Source: Collybiopsis luxurians FD-317 M1 (Eukaryota; Basidiomycota; Agaricomycetes; Agaricales; Omphalotaceae). Taken from it: a stretch of DNA of 64,000 nucleotides. Positions 22,321 to 33,560 of this stretch are shown here, one piece after another. The stretch covers positions 1-64,000 of the forward strand of contig KN834796.1 of the NCBI GenBank assembly GCA_000827265.1. The letters are read 5' to 3'. Within the stretch, counting starts at the first letter, position 1; every line of letters begins with the position of its first letter. The translations under genes and the position numbers were made by a program. The notes beneath the pieces are model-generated. The model was not told where the DNA came from and did no database searches. It saw only the letters and a program-made list of their open reading frames with translations.

Positions 22321-25043
22321 ATGTCACTTTCTGGACCTCAGTACGTTCTAAAGATGCACTCAATATCTTCTTCTATCATATTTCTGCAGGAGTTTCCAAG
22401 GGGCACACCATATACATATGATTAACCCTGTTTTCCACACCACCACACCAGCCCCAACGCTAACATCCAGTGGATCTCCGAGTGCATGCTCGGCTTCCGA
22501 TTTATCTCTGGTTGATACTCATCATGCCAATTCTGCTGAAAATCCGCGATCTGTATCATGGACAGAAAGGGAATCATATGCACAGTTCATGTTTCCTCAG
22601 AAGCGAGGGTATCCTCTGTGGAAACCAAAGCCCCAGGGAGGGCGTCTACCTGGCATATACAAGCAAAAGGGTGTTCACATTGGCGATATCGGAATTTTGA
22701 ATGAGTTCGGAGGGTTCAGTTATCTCTTCAATACATGTCATCCTGCAAACCACGAATTAAACCTGGGGAGAGTTCCCGAGAATTTCGAGCAGCTTCTCGA
22801 CATTGATTACGACGATATTGAAGAGTCGGAAGAATTTGAACCAGGTTCCCATATTGCTAGCCAACCCTCATCTATTCGCAAAGTCAAGATCGCGGGCAGA
22901 TGTCACATCCCGTAGGTCTCGAGTTATTTTTGCGTTGTAATGTTGCCCCTGAACTTAATTCTTAGATCGGTACATGAGGATTTCGGGGCAGGACAATCCT
23001 TCACAACCTCAATCTCAGAGGGTGCCTTGCTTGTCCTTCCAGAAGGAGGGAGGAGATGTGATCATATGCAATACACCAACTTTTACAGGTATGCCGCGAA
23101 GTGTGCCCAGTCTTGGTACAATCATGTCAACGGGCCATTGGCTCGTGGAGCACATAATGGAGCGCTTTACCTCATTACGGGCTTTGATAAAGCTCGTGCT
23201 TGGGGTGCCGTTTCATTTATCAATGCCAATCCTGGAAGTGTACACTTGGAATATGTCCCTAAGCCACCCGAGCATGGAGGACAGTGGCCTAGGTATCTAT
23301 TCTGCAAGTGCGATTTTGCCTCGCATTCGAGTGATAGCGATGCCTCTGGCAGTCAGTCCGGCTCTGTGTTTCTGCGAGGCTTCAAGATAGCCGTTCGACA
23401 CAATCCTTTCCTGAAAAGTCCCGAAGTTTGCTCAAAAGTCACTTATATCTCGGATATGGACGCTGATGACTTATTGCCAAAGCACAAAGTGGCAGATTCT
23501 TCTTTGACAGCTCATGATTTGTCTATCTCCCACATGTCAACTCCTTGGACTGCCCTAGAAGACAATAAATATGAATACCCTGTCAGATATCTAGTATGTT
23601 CTTTAAACCTTTGACTTGGTTCTGACTTTTTGTCCAATGAGTGATATACTTTACCTAGGTTGATAATCCTTCTGATATGATTAATAGGTGGATCTTGGAC
23701 AATGCAAGCGGTTCAGATTTTTTTTCAAGACAGTGTCTCATATCTTTCATCATCTGTAGTATGACGAAGTAGACATTGCAATTACCCATGATAATGACTG
23801 GGCTTCTGTCCTGGAGAATGATGTAAGTCCATCTGTCAGATAGTATTTCCAGGGCCTTTGCGACATCGATTCCTCTGCTGGTGTCAGAATGAAAAAATGC
23901 CGGAAAATCAAGAGTTAATTCAGCGTCTTGCAGACTATCTCCGGTTCAATGACAGTAACGGTATGCGATTTGGTTAACTCTTAGCTGAAATCATGAGAGC
24001 TTATACCTTGTACATTTAGGGTATACTTACGCCTACTTTGATTTATCTTCGTTCCCCCACAGGGAGATATCCCATGTTCACCCTCCCGAGCATCAATTTG
24101 AAGATGTAGCGTCCGTAGATCGCTCCTCTGGTTCTACGTCTCTAACTCAGCATACGCCGCCCCATGCTCACACCTCATTGGATTATTGTTCCCAACCTCA
24201 AGCTTATTACTCTCAACCTCCCCCGCCATTAAATCATCATCATGGTCACCAAGGATATGAAGTATTTCAATCTTCATATGCGGCTCCTAATGTACCGCCA
24301 CCTATGACTGGCGCTCCTCCTGTGGGAATGGGTATGGCTACGGGGGGTATGGCTACGAGAGGTATGCCTTCTACCCGCGAACCATATGGTTTGCATAAGC
24401 CGAGGTATAGGAGTGGCGTGATGCCTGTAAATTTCCCGGCCACAACCCCGGAATTGAGCGATCAGGTGGGCAAGAGATGCTTCAATTGTTGCACTACCCA
24501 CACAGTTTTATGGAGGAGAAGCAAGCTCAATCCAGGCAAAAAGGTAAGTTGATTTTTGAATTCTGCACTCAGCAGGCCTATTCATTTTTCACTTTTCAGC
24601 TGTGTAACCAATGCGGTCTCATTGAACGGGCTTACTTGAGGTCTCGTCCTGAACAGGAAGGAGGCCCGTTGGCAACGTCGGCGCTGCAATCGCTCTCCCT
24701 GCCTTCTGCGCCTCACACCGAATCATCGCCACGCGCACAACAAAGTCAACACAGTAAATCTGCTAGCCAAGATGCATCCAGTAGTAACACCCTTCCCCCC
24801 TACTCCTTCTCCTACTCCCATCGGCCCCACCCCTCCCTGGCTCATCTGAACTCTGTTTCTTCTGCTCCGTCCTTTAACAGCTCTATTGAACTGAAGGGAG
24901 AGGACAGTCATAAGAGTCCAATTTGGCAGGATCGAGTATCACCCCCAATATCGGAACGTTCTCCTCCTCCTGGCGGATCCTCTCCTGTTCTCTGGCCAGT
25001 ATCGGCTGGCTCAGTAGCCTCGGCCGAATCTTCAAGATCCTGA
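22321..25043 (+). CDS. Chimeric protein: agaricomycete-specific domain fused to GATA zinc finger
   Basis: Model join(22321..22340,22390..22911,22966..23593,23659..23703,23760..23822,23888..23960,24020..24543,24600..25043), eight exons, 772 aa, all phases consistent. Residues 1-450 belong to a family I know only from mushroom genomes, usually unnamed. Landmarks are QKRGYPLWKPKPQGGRLPG, GDIGILNEFGGFSYLFN, SEGALLVLPEG, YAAKCAQSWYNHVNGP, GALYLITGFDKARAWG and VFLRGFKIAVR. From exon 7 the frame passes without interruption into the Pro/His-rich region and finger of the GATA gene: CFNC, 19 residues with WRRSKLNPGK, then CNQC, with the same intron in the same place. Exon 4 needs a GC..AG intron (AAT|GCAAGC). 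The 20-bp first exon is the least certain part. The protein could bring the mushroom-specific domain to GATA sites, but this is inference. Confidence 0.72.
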
Positions 25044-26151
25044 CACCAGCATGATGATCAGGCTTAAAAAAAATATTTATTCGCGAATTTTATGTTGTTT
25101 TGCTCTTTCTTTTATTTACCCGTTGGACTCTGTTGATCAAGCATGTAATTTTGTTCCTGCCTGAGTCATGTTTCTCGACACATACCGCTCTTGTGTTGTT
25201 GTTTAATGTTAGCTAGCTACCCTTCGCTAATTTCAGAATATTACTGTAGGAGTAGAACACGTACATACAATATACAGCCCGTGGGCCCCTGGTTTCTCTG
25301 GGTTTCTCTGTGTTCAGCGCCTTCGAGCCCCAACCGTTGGGCATTGAATTTTTAAGATTTCTTGATACTTTTTTGTTAGCCAGACTGACTACTCGATCAT
25401 TCCTTTCGCAAATTCATACTCGGACATAGGGCGATTGACATTAGTATTGATCATTTCGATCATCAGACTGCGTAGTCCAAAGTGAAGGAGAATGTGCATT
25501 ATGGCTCTGCAACGGTAAAACAGTCTTCAATGGTTTGACCCCTTTGTGTCAATTTTCGAGACTTTCGAAAGCGCATCCGACAAGATCCTATCATGAGCTT
25601 AATGGTTCGACAAAGTTGCCGAGTTTGTAAGCTGCGGCAAGAGTTCAAGACTGAAGCCGATTCATTTGAGGCAAAGGTTCGGCACTTGCCGACTGCGCCG
25701 GTCAATGAGCCGGGTTCAGGGCGATATCCTAAAGCGCCCGTATCTCGTAAAACCCTTCCAATCACCATCAACTCTATCAAGACTCCATTGCCCTAAACTC
25801 TAATGAGAGTGTATAACATCAAGATTGTCTCAATTCGAGGATAATTTGAATAACCTCAGCGAGGTCTCAGGTCATGTGTACCTAGCCTCGTTGAGTTTTT
25901 TTTCTTTGTTCTAATCTTCTGGCTTTCTGCGCGTTCGCCACCGGTAGATAAATTCCCGCAGTCCTGCGCTTCAAACAGCCGCAGTTACTGCTATGTATAA
26001 CTGTAGTAAACCTTTTTACTGCGTGGGCAAATGCCGGCAGCGTACCAAGGTTGGCATACTGAACTCTATCTCATACGATATAAAGCCACATAAAGCTTAG
26101 GAGGGATACAAAAGCATACTAACCCATCTGCTTCACTTCATACCTAATATC
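25044..26151. other. Block B spacer between GATA and MYND parts
   Basis: Non-coding, closely similar to 42011-43103 (block C) and more distantly to 18950-19500 (block A). A 67-codon frame at 25593-25796 (MSLMVRQSCRVCKLRQEFK...) is conserved in block C but ends differently there, so coding is doubtful. Confidence 0.5.
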
Positions 26152-27009
26152 ATGTATACCGTCATAGATTCTTACTGTCGGAACTGCAAACGAGAAGCCG
26201 AACCAAGAAAAAATTGGCTGCTGTGCTCGAAATGCCACAGCGCGGCGTACTGCGTGAGTCCATTTCCTTTCTACCACGACAAAGCACCAAGTGCTCAGCA
26301 TGCTCCATGGTTCCCAGTCAAAGGATTGCCAGACTTCAGACTGGCCCATCCATAAACCCATCTGTCGACCTCGTCGCGCAGATGAAACCTGGGCCATTCG
26401 CATCTTGATGAATAATGGTACCAGAAAAACAAACGCAATGCAGTACTTCCGGCATGAATTGATCAAGGAAAATCATCCCATCTTCAGCAGCGGAGAACCC
26501 TGTCCTGTCACTAAGCTTCTCGGTGTTCCGCTTGTTATATATAGGATGAGTTTAAGTGGTGATCCTTGGACCAATGAAATCGCAGTCAAGCTGCGAATCG
26601 AAGCTAGCAATGCATTCGCTCCTCTTGAGTATGTATGGCACTCTTTACTTATCTCCTATGGAATTTTGACAAAGTCACGCTGTAGCTGGCAGCTAGATCT
26701 TGGAGAGGTAATTATTTTGGCAAAAGCTTATTTCGTCATGGACCTACCTAACCCCGACGTTAATTATTCTCGTAGTGTATCGTAGTACGAGAGGATCGCA
26801 AGCCACTGACTATGGCGCTACTAGAAACAATCTACAAGTTCATATCCGATCTTTTCAACTATCCCATCCGCGAAGCAGGATGGGCTCCCTGGACAGGACT
26901 ATTGAATCCATCGGTGTGGCAGAAGTTTGGAATAAAGTATTATGAAGAGCAGAAGTCTGCGGGTAGACAAGGCTTCGGTTATTTTTTTCCACCGGTCGAT
27001 TGTCAGTGA
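26152..27009 (+). CDS. MYND zinc-finger protein, copy B (intact)
   Basis: Model join(26152..26253,26318..26628,26686..26707,26776..27009), 222 aa. The MYND ligands are CRNC (9-12), CSKC (25-28), YC (33-34) and SKDCQTSDWPIHKPIC across intron 1. Exon boundaries match copy A exactly; exon 3 is 22 bp here and 25 bp there. The C-terminal domain ends QGFGYFFPPVDCQ as in copy A. Codon changes between the copies mostly keep the protein sequence in the finger and C-terminal domain, which suggests this copy is still selected. It lies 1.1 kb downstream of the fusion gene in the same orientation, as copy A does relative to the stand-alone GATA gene. Role unknown beyond a probable peptide-binding MYND scaffold. 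Confidence 0.84.
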
Positions 27010-28341
27010 TGGCTGTTGCACTTTCTCGAACATGATGCTGTCCTATTTCCTGTGGTTAACAGCTTTATCATGATGTATTTTCTTTGAACCTCGGGGTTCA
27101 ATTCTCTCTTCGCTGTCAATCGATCCATATACATGGCACAGCAAGACGATATTCCCACTCTAGAGAATCAAACGCTCACGAAGAATAAGATGCAAAGTAA
27201 GTACAGTATTATTCCGATGACTTTTTCTTGTTTCCGTTCTGATCTGTAATACAAATATTGTGATTCCAGTGAGAACACTGTGAGATGGTGAGAGTCATTA
27301 CAACTATGCAACGCGACCACTTCGACGCTGTCAATCGGCATAGCAAGTACACAAAGTTGGTACTATCAGTATCAGGCAGATCCCCTCGCAATTGGATGAT
27401 GAGACGTTATAACGCAACTGCAACTAATTCAACACGGTTGATCAACTTATCGAGTGTGTGTGTACATCAAGTGGATTCGTACGAAAACCATCAGGAGAAT
27501 TGAGGAACCTGGACAAACCAACCAACCATTCATTACTTAGGTGAAATGGCGCACATTGAATTTATCGTACCGCTCGGACTGGGCGACATACATATGTATT
27601 CATTCAGCCTAGGCAACGGACCTCACGATTGAACGTGAACGTACCGAAACCGTCGGGAGAAAGTACGAACCTGGGCGAACGAACCACTTATTAGGTGCAA
27701 TAGCTGCGCCACACCCTATGTAGTCTGTACTTTTCAAGCCCTGTGATGTCCTTTATCGTGTTATGAACAAAATGACAGGCATCTGGAGACTGGCAGGGCC
27801 ATTACAGTCGGTACTTCATTCCTCGTCTCCAATTTGCCATTCTTGGTGACAATTGTACTATCGGAACATGCGGCCGCAACATTTTCGCGACCAAGACTCT
27901 GCTGTCAATCAACATAGCAAGTGCACAAAGTTGGTACTATCAGTATTAGGCAGGTCCCCTCGCAATTGGATGATGAGAGTTGTTAAAACGCAGCTGCAAC
28001 TAATTCAACACGGTTAATCAACTTATCGAGTGTGTATGTACATCAAGTAGATTCGTACGAAAAGCATCAGGAGCATTGAGGAACCTGAAGAAACAAACAA
28101 ATCATTCATTAGGTGAAATAGAAGCCGCACTTCATCCTGTAATGTCCTTTATCATGTTATGAACAAAATGACAGGTATCTGGGGACTGGCAGGGCCATTA
28201 CAGTCGGGACTCGGTACTTCATCCCTCGTCTCCAATTTGCCATTCTTGGTGACAATCGTGCAATCGGAACATGCGGCCGCAACACTCTCGTGGCCAAGAC
28301 TTCGCTGTCAATCGACATAGCAAGTACACAATTTGAGTTGG
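27010..28341. repeat. Block B spacer with a tandemly repeated ~390-bp segment
   Basis: Non-coding. A segment beginning 'tgtcctttatc' and running through 'ggaacatgcggccgcaaca' to 'catagcaagt' occurs at about 27749-27980 and again at 28141-28335 (period about 392), and once more at 44700-44920 with a partial copy at 44930-45030. The spacer breaks off at about 28341 (after 'tttgagttgg') and resumes at about 33240. The 4.9 kb in between is an insertion relative to the other copies. Confidence 0.65.
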
Positions 28342-29420
28342 GACCAGCGATAGTTAAGGTGAAACTGGTATTCGAATCTCGAAAGGTAGCCCAAAATCCT
28401 TTGGAGGAGAACCCATGATTCTGAAGACCGTTCATTAGAAGCTGCTTTCAATGTGAGCATTGGATTCAACTATTTTGAGCGAACAATTACCTCCCATTTG
28501 TGCCACTGGGTGCGAAATGCTGAATGAGCCTGTTTGCTTGTGGTGAACGGGAACACCCTCAGCCAATATTTTGCTGGAGTTTTAATGCCATCTATCGCCA
28601 CTGGGCACCGATCAGCTTTCCAAGTGGGTAAAGCATCGTCCCATATCTCGGACACGGCATTGAGGTGCTGCTCCGGTGTCAAGCCAGCTAAGCGAACGTG
28701 GGGTGATTCTGGACAATTGCGATGGTCCACATGAATTCTTTGGCCCCCGTATAGCTCGATGGAGAACTTTCCTTCAGTGAAATTACAGGTTTTGCACTCA
28801 TTCTGAATCGCAAGGTAGGGAGGAATTAACTGAGGGGTATGAGGGGATACAGAAATTTCGACTGGCGCGTGAGCAGTTGCGAGAGATGGTGCTGGGTTCA
28901 GAGCCGTAGGAGGTGGTGGATTAGACGCAACTCGAGAGGGTTGACTGGCTTGCAGCTGTTGAGTAAAAAGGATCTTAGTGGATGAACATTACAGAAAGTA
29001 GATTTGTACACAGGCTCCTGCGGACATCATCGGCAGCCCTGTTGAGGAAATCTCTCAAGACAGATGAAGATTGGATTGCGCTGATTTCCTAGGAGATTGC
29101 TTCTTTTTTTTTGATAACGGTGGATCTTCATTTTGTATCAACGCTGCTGAGGTGGTGGAAGAATTTTCATTATTCTGCCTCAACTTCTGGGCATATGTTC
29201 GTAGAGCATCCAATGCGCTTCTACCCGACTGACTGGACGGTCTCAGTCCAAAATCTCGGTAAAGTTGCTTAAGGGCTGGCGCTTTGAGCTTTGTCCTAAC
29301 AAATGATTTAGAGAGTACAAATGTAGCAGTTATCGTACATTCACAAGTCCCGCTCCTGAGCTGCTGCTCCGGAAGCTGTTGGAAGCAACAACTGCTGGTA
29401 AACTGAATGACACGGGGCAT
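28342..29420 (-). pseudogene. Partial gene with SAP-like helix pair, 3' end cut off
   Basis: The minus-strand exons I can support are 28955..28491 (155 codons, GVRLAGLTPEQ region, WDDALPTWKADRCP, TQWHKWE), 29088..28993 (32 codons, SSVLRDFLNRAADDVRRSL), and 28430 down to about 28342 (NHGFSSKGFWATFRDSN). The start is probably MPRVIQ at 29420, whose frame contains a SAP-like piece, APALKQLYRDFGLRP and ALDALRTYAQKLR. I cannot find a donor joining the 29420 frame to the 29088 exon, and the last exon runs into the repeated spacer. It is either a truncated, decaying gene or one whose splicing I cannot resolve. The TQW-x-x-W region resembles DNA-binding regions seen in mushroom mobile elements, but only weakly. 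Confidence 0.45.
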
Positions 29421-29455
29421 GACGTCGTCTTGAAACCGAAACGAAGCGCTTACAT

Positions 29456-30187
29456 TAGGGTTGCGGGAAAAACCTATGTTTGACGCCGACTCACGTGATT
29501 TTGGGGTTCGCAACCTGTTCTGAACCTGTTCCGACCCCCCTCCAAGAAATCAAGGAGGTATAGAACATGGTCACGTGTGAATGCAATGGAGCGGCGGAGC
29601 GCATCTTTTGGAGTAACTCGAAATATAATAGCTATTTCTTACAATATCTACCAGTTTAGGGATACAATCAATTGGTATTCTTTGGTGGTTTCGTGATATG
29701 AAGTATCAAGTAAATTTGAACGACTTGCCCTAAGCTCATTGCCTAACTGGATGTCCTAGGAAATTCACCTTGATGCTCACCCTCCTCTGGCTGAACGTGC
29801 ACTCATACCTGCAACTATCAGAGCACTTCTACCCGAAAAGTCACTTTCTATCTCATCATTGATTGAATTTCCAATCCTAGTTTCTACGAAAGCAGTCATA
29901 CCTTCCCTATCCAATGATTCAGAGCTATTTTCTCCAATTTCTAGCTCAATTGACTCTGCGGGTGCAGCCACCCTCCTCTCTGTATTGGATATGCCCAGCC
30001 CCAGTGATCTCATAGAGCTTCGTAGCAAAGCTCATTAGGCATTGGATCTCAATCTACAGTTTTGTGAGGTCACGTGGTCACGTGACCGGTTCTGAACTGT
30101 TCGCAACCGGTTCTGAACCGGGTCCTCTTTTGGGCTGGGTTTGCCCCCAGGTTCGGAACCTCCGAGGAGGTTTTTCCCGCAACCCTA
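29456..30187. mobile_element. Non-autonomous hAT-type DNA transposon
   Basis: Perfect 20-bp terminal inverted repeats, TAGGGTTGCGGGAAAAACCT at 29456-29475 and its reverse complement at 30168-30187. They are flanked by an exact 8-bp target duplication, GCTTACAT (29448-29455 and 30188-30195). An 8-bp duplication with TA(G/A)GG-type ends is characteristic of the hAT superfamily. Subterminal copies of GTTCTGAAC and GTTCGCAACC motifs lie inside both ends, as is common for hAT transposase binding. At 732 bp it has no transposase; an 83-codon minus frame (29777-30028) is unassigned. It sits between the divergent partial gene (start 29420) and the FunK1 gene, inside their shared promoter. Confidence 0.88.
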
Positions 30188-30353
30188 GCTTACATAATCC
30201 TCAGAAATTCGGGTTTTTGGGCATGTGAGAGATTTCGTGATTTGGAACTCGGTCGGCTGACATTCACGAACATCATCATTGACAAACTCGAGTCCTCGCA
30301 AATCAGCTTCAGCCTATGTTCCTTACGAAGGCACCAGGGTTCGACAAACCGAA

Positions 30354-32880
30354 ATGCGGACCCGTATAAAGGAAGATCATAACGATGACCTTATTACTTG
30401 CTCTCCGACCACCTTTCTCAAGACATACGCTTCGAAAGAACACTTAACCAAAGATGTAGTTAAAGCTGTCACAAAATCGCTCAAACAACGCGGTCTTTTA
30501 GACGAAAATGGATGGACCAGGCTTCAACAGAGCCACAAAAAGAGCGAGAACAACGCATACTCTTTTTTTGGCCCCGTCGCGCAGGCAATCCAAACGGCCG
30601 CGAAAACCACATCAATGCCATTGCGGCCCCAGTCAGATGCCCATCCATCTCCTACCTCATCTTCTCGTCATTCGAAACCGGGCTATACCTTCTTTCCGGA
30701 CTGGAGAGCGGTTGCGCTCTCATCTACTGTTTCCATGCCCCGGAACAGCAACCAAACAGTGTCGTCTCTTGTTGACACATCAGCAATCATCGCTATTGGG
30801 GAATTCGAGCTGGCGCAGTCGGCGGAAAAAATTTGTGATGTGAGTACATCTTTTAATGCACTCAGGCATTCTCAGACTTACCCGTTTAGAATGAATCAAA
30901 GATGGTCGGGGCCGCAAACCAGTTACTATGGAATGATCCTTGTCGGGAACGTGTCCTAGGATTCACGGTTGAGAACCGTAGAACCAGATTCTGGGATTTT
31001 TCGCGAACTGCAATCACAGTGTCTGAACCTTTCGATCTCGACAAGGTGCGTGTCATCGTTTTTCCTTCCCTTTTAATCACTCATAACATCTCAGAACCCA
31101 AAATACCTAATTGAATTTTTTCTCTTCATTCTCTACGCCGAAAGACACGAAATAGGATTCGACCCTACGGTGCACCCAGTCCCTTTGAGTGACGGCAAAC
31201 TTTGCTTCTGTTATGAAGCCGGAGGTGAATACTATTTGACTGTTGGTCAGCCCCTCTCCGAGGAATCTGCGTTCCGTATGGTTGGTCGGGCCACTCGTGT
31301 TTGGGTCGTGATCCGACTTTCCAAAACCAGTGGAAATAACATTGGAGATGTTGTGATTGACGGAATCAACTTCACACGAGACGATAGTTGTAAATATGTC
31401 TTAAAGGATGCGTGGTTATATGAGGATGCCCTTCTAGAAATGCAGATTCAAAGCAATCTTTTGGCGAATGTCAGCGATAAGGAGGAGCTCAGGAACCACT
31501 TCCTCACATTTCTGGTTGATGAACAAGTTAGATTTCAGGGGAAGGCGAGGTGGGCTCTGAGGTGCCCGGAAAGCAAATTCACAGAAGAGAAGTGGCAGCA
31601 GGACGATTACGTCCACCACAACTCCAGCCGATCTTCATCTCGGCCTTCCCGAGAGAAACCTGTACATGAGCGACCCAAACCCCCGCGGCCTACGCGTCCT
31701 CATCCGATCCGGAAACATATTCGTTCGGTGGCGAAAGAAGTATGCGAAAGTCTGTACCAGCTCATGGATCTGACTGACGCATTAATATGCTGGAAAGACA
31801 TGATAAAATGTGAGTACTCTTCTATGTATGTTATCAAGTTGATGGTGTTGTTTCAGGCCTCAGTTATCTTCGTGAAGCTGGATACACTCACCGCGACATG
31901 AGCGGAGGCAACTGCTTACTCTATCGTTGTCCGGAGACCAACACGAGGAAGGGTATCATATCTGACCTGGAGTATTGTAAGAGGTACATGGATTTGTCGG
32001 TTCACGATCCAAAGACGGTATGTCTAAATTTGACCCTTGTATCCAACTGTTGACGTTTTCCTAGGGCACGCCCGACTTCATGGCGGTGGAAGTACAGGAA
32101 CAATCGCTCTTGTTCATGGATCATGAAAAGATTCAAACAAGCCGCAAGTTATTTGTGCCACACTTTGTCCACGATTTGGAATCAATCTACTGGCAATATA
32201 TATGGTTCCTTCACCACCGCGTCGCTGTTCATAAAGAGCCCACCGCGGAGAACATCAAGTTCGTGCAACAATGGGCAAAAAATTACTTTGGTTACGACAT
32301 GGATGGATCTGGGCCACGTAGGGCTCTTATAAATCCGGGTGTTCATGTTTATGCCTTGAAAGAAGAGCTCCTCCGAATACATTCTAAAAAAATTTTAGTC
32401 GCCGTTGACTTTTCGCTCAACTTACGGAAGGAATACCAACGTCTTGAAACAAATCCACCCCGTGTCCACAAGAATTTGCTGCTAACAGGATTCAACAACG
32501 ACATCTACGAGGACTTTGGCCAAAAACTTTCAAAAATCTTGAAGCATTGTTCTGGCGGATATCCCTTTGAGCCCCTCAAGGAAGCTCAGTCTCCTCTTGA
32601 ATCTAAGAGGAAGCGGAAGCAGGAGGTTGAGGATTCCAACACGGCGCTGCAGAAGAAGCCAAGGATACAGTTGTCTGATCTTGATTCTGAGTCTGAAGGT
32701 CTGTCCTCTCCAGTGATGCAGAAGCCTGATCTCTCCTCACAAAGGGAGATTTGGAGAGAGCGAGAGAGGCAGGTGCTGATGGAGAGGAAGCGAAGCCGGA
32801 GTCGGAGTCAGAGCGCTCAGCCCAGGACCAGCCTGATGCTGCGTACGAAGAAGATGCACAAGCAGGGCAAGCAGAAGTAA
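30354..32880 (+). CDS. FunK1-family fungal protein kinase
   Basis: Model join(30354..30839,30890..31045,31095..31809,31857..32017,32065..32880), 777 aa; all four introns (46-50 bp) keep phase. Catalytic motifs of the FunK1 class are visible. HRDMSGGNCLL (exon 4) is the catalytic loop with Asp and Asn. SDLEY in the same exon takes the place of DFG. GTPDFMAVEV (start of exon 5) is the activation-segment end that includes the APE-like Glu. The N-terminal half carries the region seen in the family, TFLKTYASKEHL, and VENRRTRFWDFSRT. The C-terminus is a basic Arg/Ser/Lys-rich tail with RKRKQE and KKPR, possibly nuclear. FunK1 kinases are greatly expanded in mushrooms; substrates are largely unknown. 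The first ATG after an upstream stop is used as start; an unseen upstream exon is possible. Confidence 0.88.
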
Positions 32881-33560
32881 TCATAATAATTTATAATGTG
32901 GACATTGTGTTCTTGGTATTTTGACATGCCAACCGGCATTAATCGCTAGTTTACTTTTACGAGATTATTCTGATCGTGTCTTTCAAGTCATATTTAAAGC
33001 AAAAATGCAGTGAACTAATTGAGATATATTATCACGCAAGAGCTCCAGAGATACATGTGAAGCCGGATCGACACACTGCACATCTCAATCAGTCAGAAAG
33101 CTTTCTAGTAGGATGTGGCTGCTCTCGTTAATGTGCTGGATCTCCAAGTCATCATCTCCTGTCCAGTGGGGGAGTCTTCTGACTTCTGGAACATCATGGA
33201 GCAAGCGTTTACGGCGAGTAGAGATCCACGATGCTGATCTGACATCAAATGGATTCGTACGAAAAGCATCAGGAGAATCGAGGAACCTGGACAAACCAAT
33301 CATTCATTAAGTGAAATGCACCGAACCTGGGCGAATGAACCAGCAACAGCTGGACCATACTCTAGCCCTATCGAATCGTTGAACCTCGTTAAGACATGTA
33401 TTCGACCTAAACTAGAGTACAAAAAGCCAAAAAAAAACAAACTAATTTCCGTGATTGTAAGTAGCAATTATACACTATACATAAATACAACTTTTTAGCT
33501 ACCAAGAGTAGCATCATCGTTCGCATTCAAATGTTCGTCGTTCGTCGTTTCTCAATTTCT
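32881..33560. other. End of insertion and resumed block B spacer
   Basis: To about 33240 the sequence is unique 3' flank of the kinase gene. From about 33240 it matches the block spacer ('ggattcgtacgaaaagcatcaggagaa') and then the 3' flank of the Ish1 gene, shared with 21000-21180 and 46180-46380. It includes the uninterrupted target site (GTGAAATGCACCGAACC, about 33311-33327) of the element inserted at 45190. Confidence 0.6.

Noticed and set aside
22940..23614. The 224-codon frame as a separate gene
   Set aside because: It begins inside an intron; the phase-2 junction 22911|22966 joins it to the preceding exon.
25593..25796. Small conserved CRVCKLRQE peptide in the block spacers
   Set aside because: The three copies differ in frame length and ending, and conservation is explained by recent duplication.
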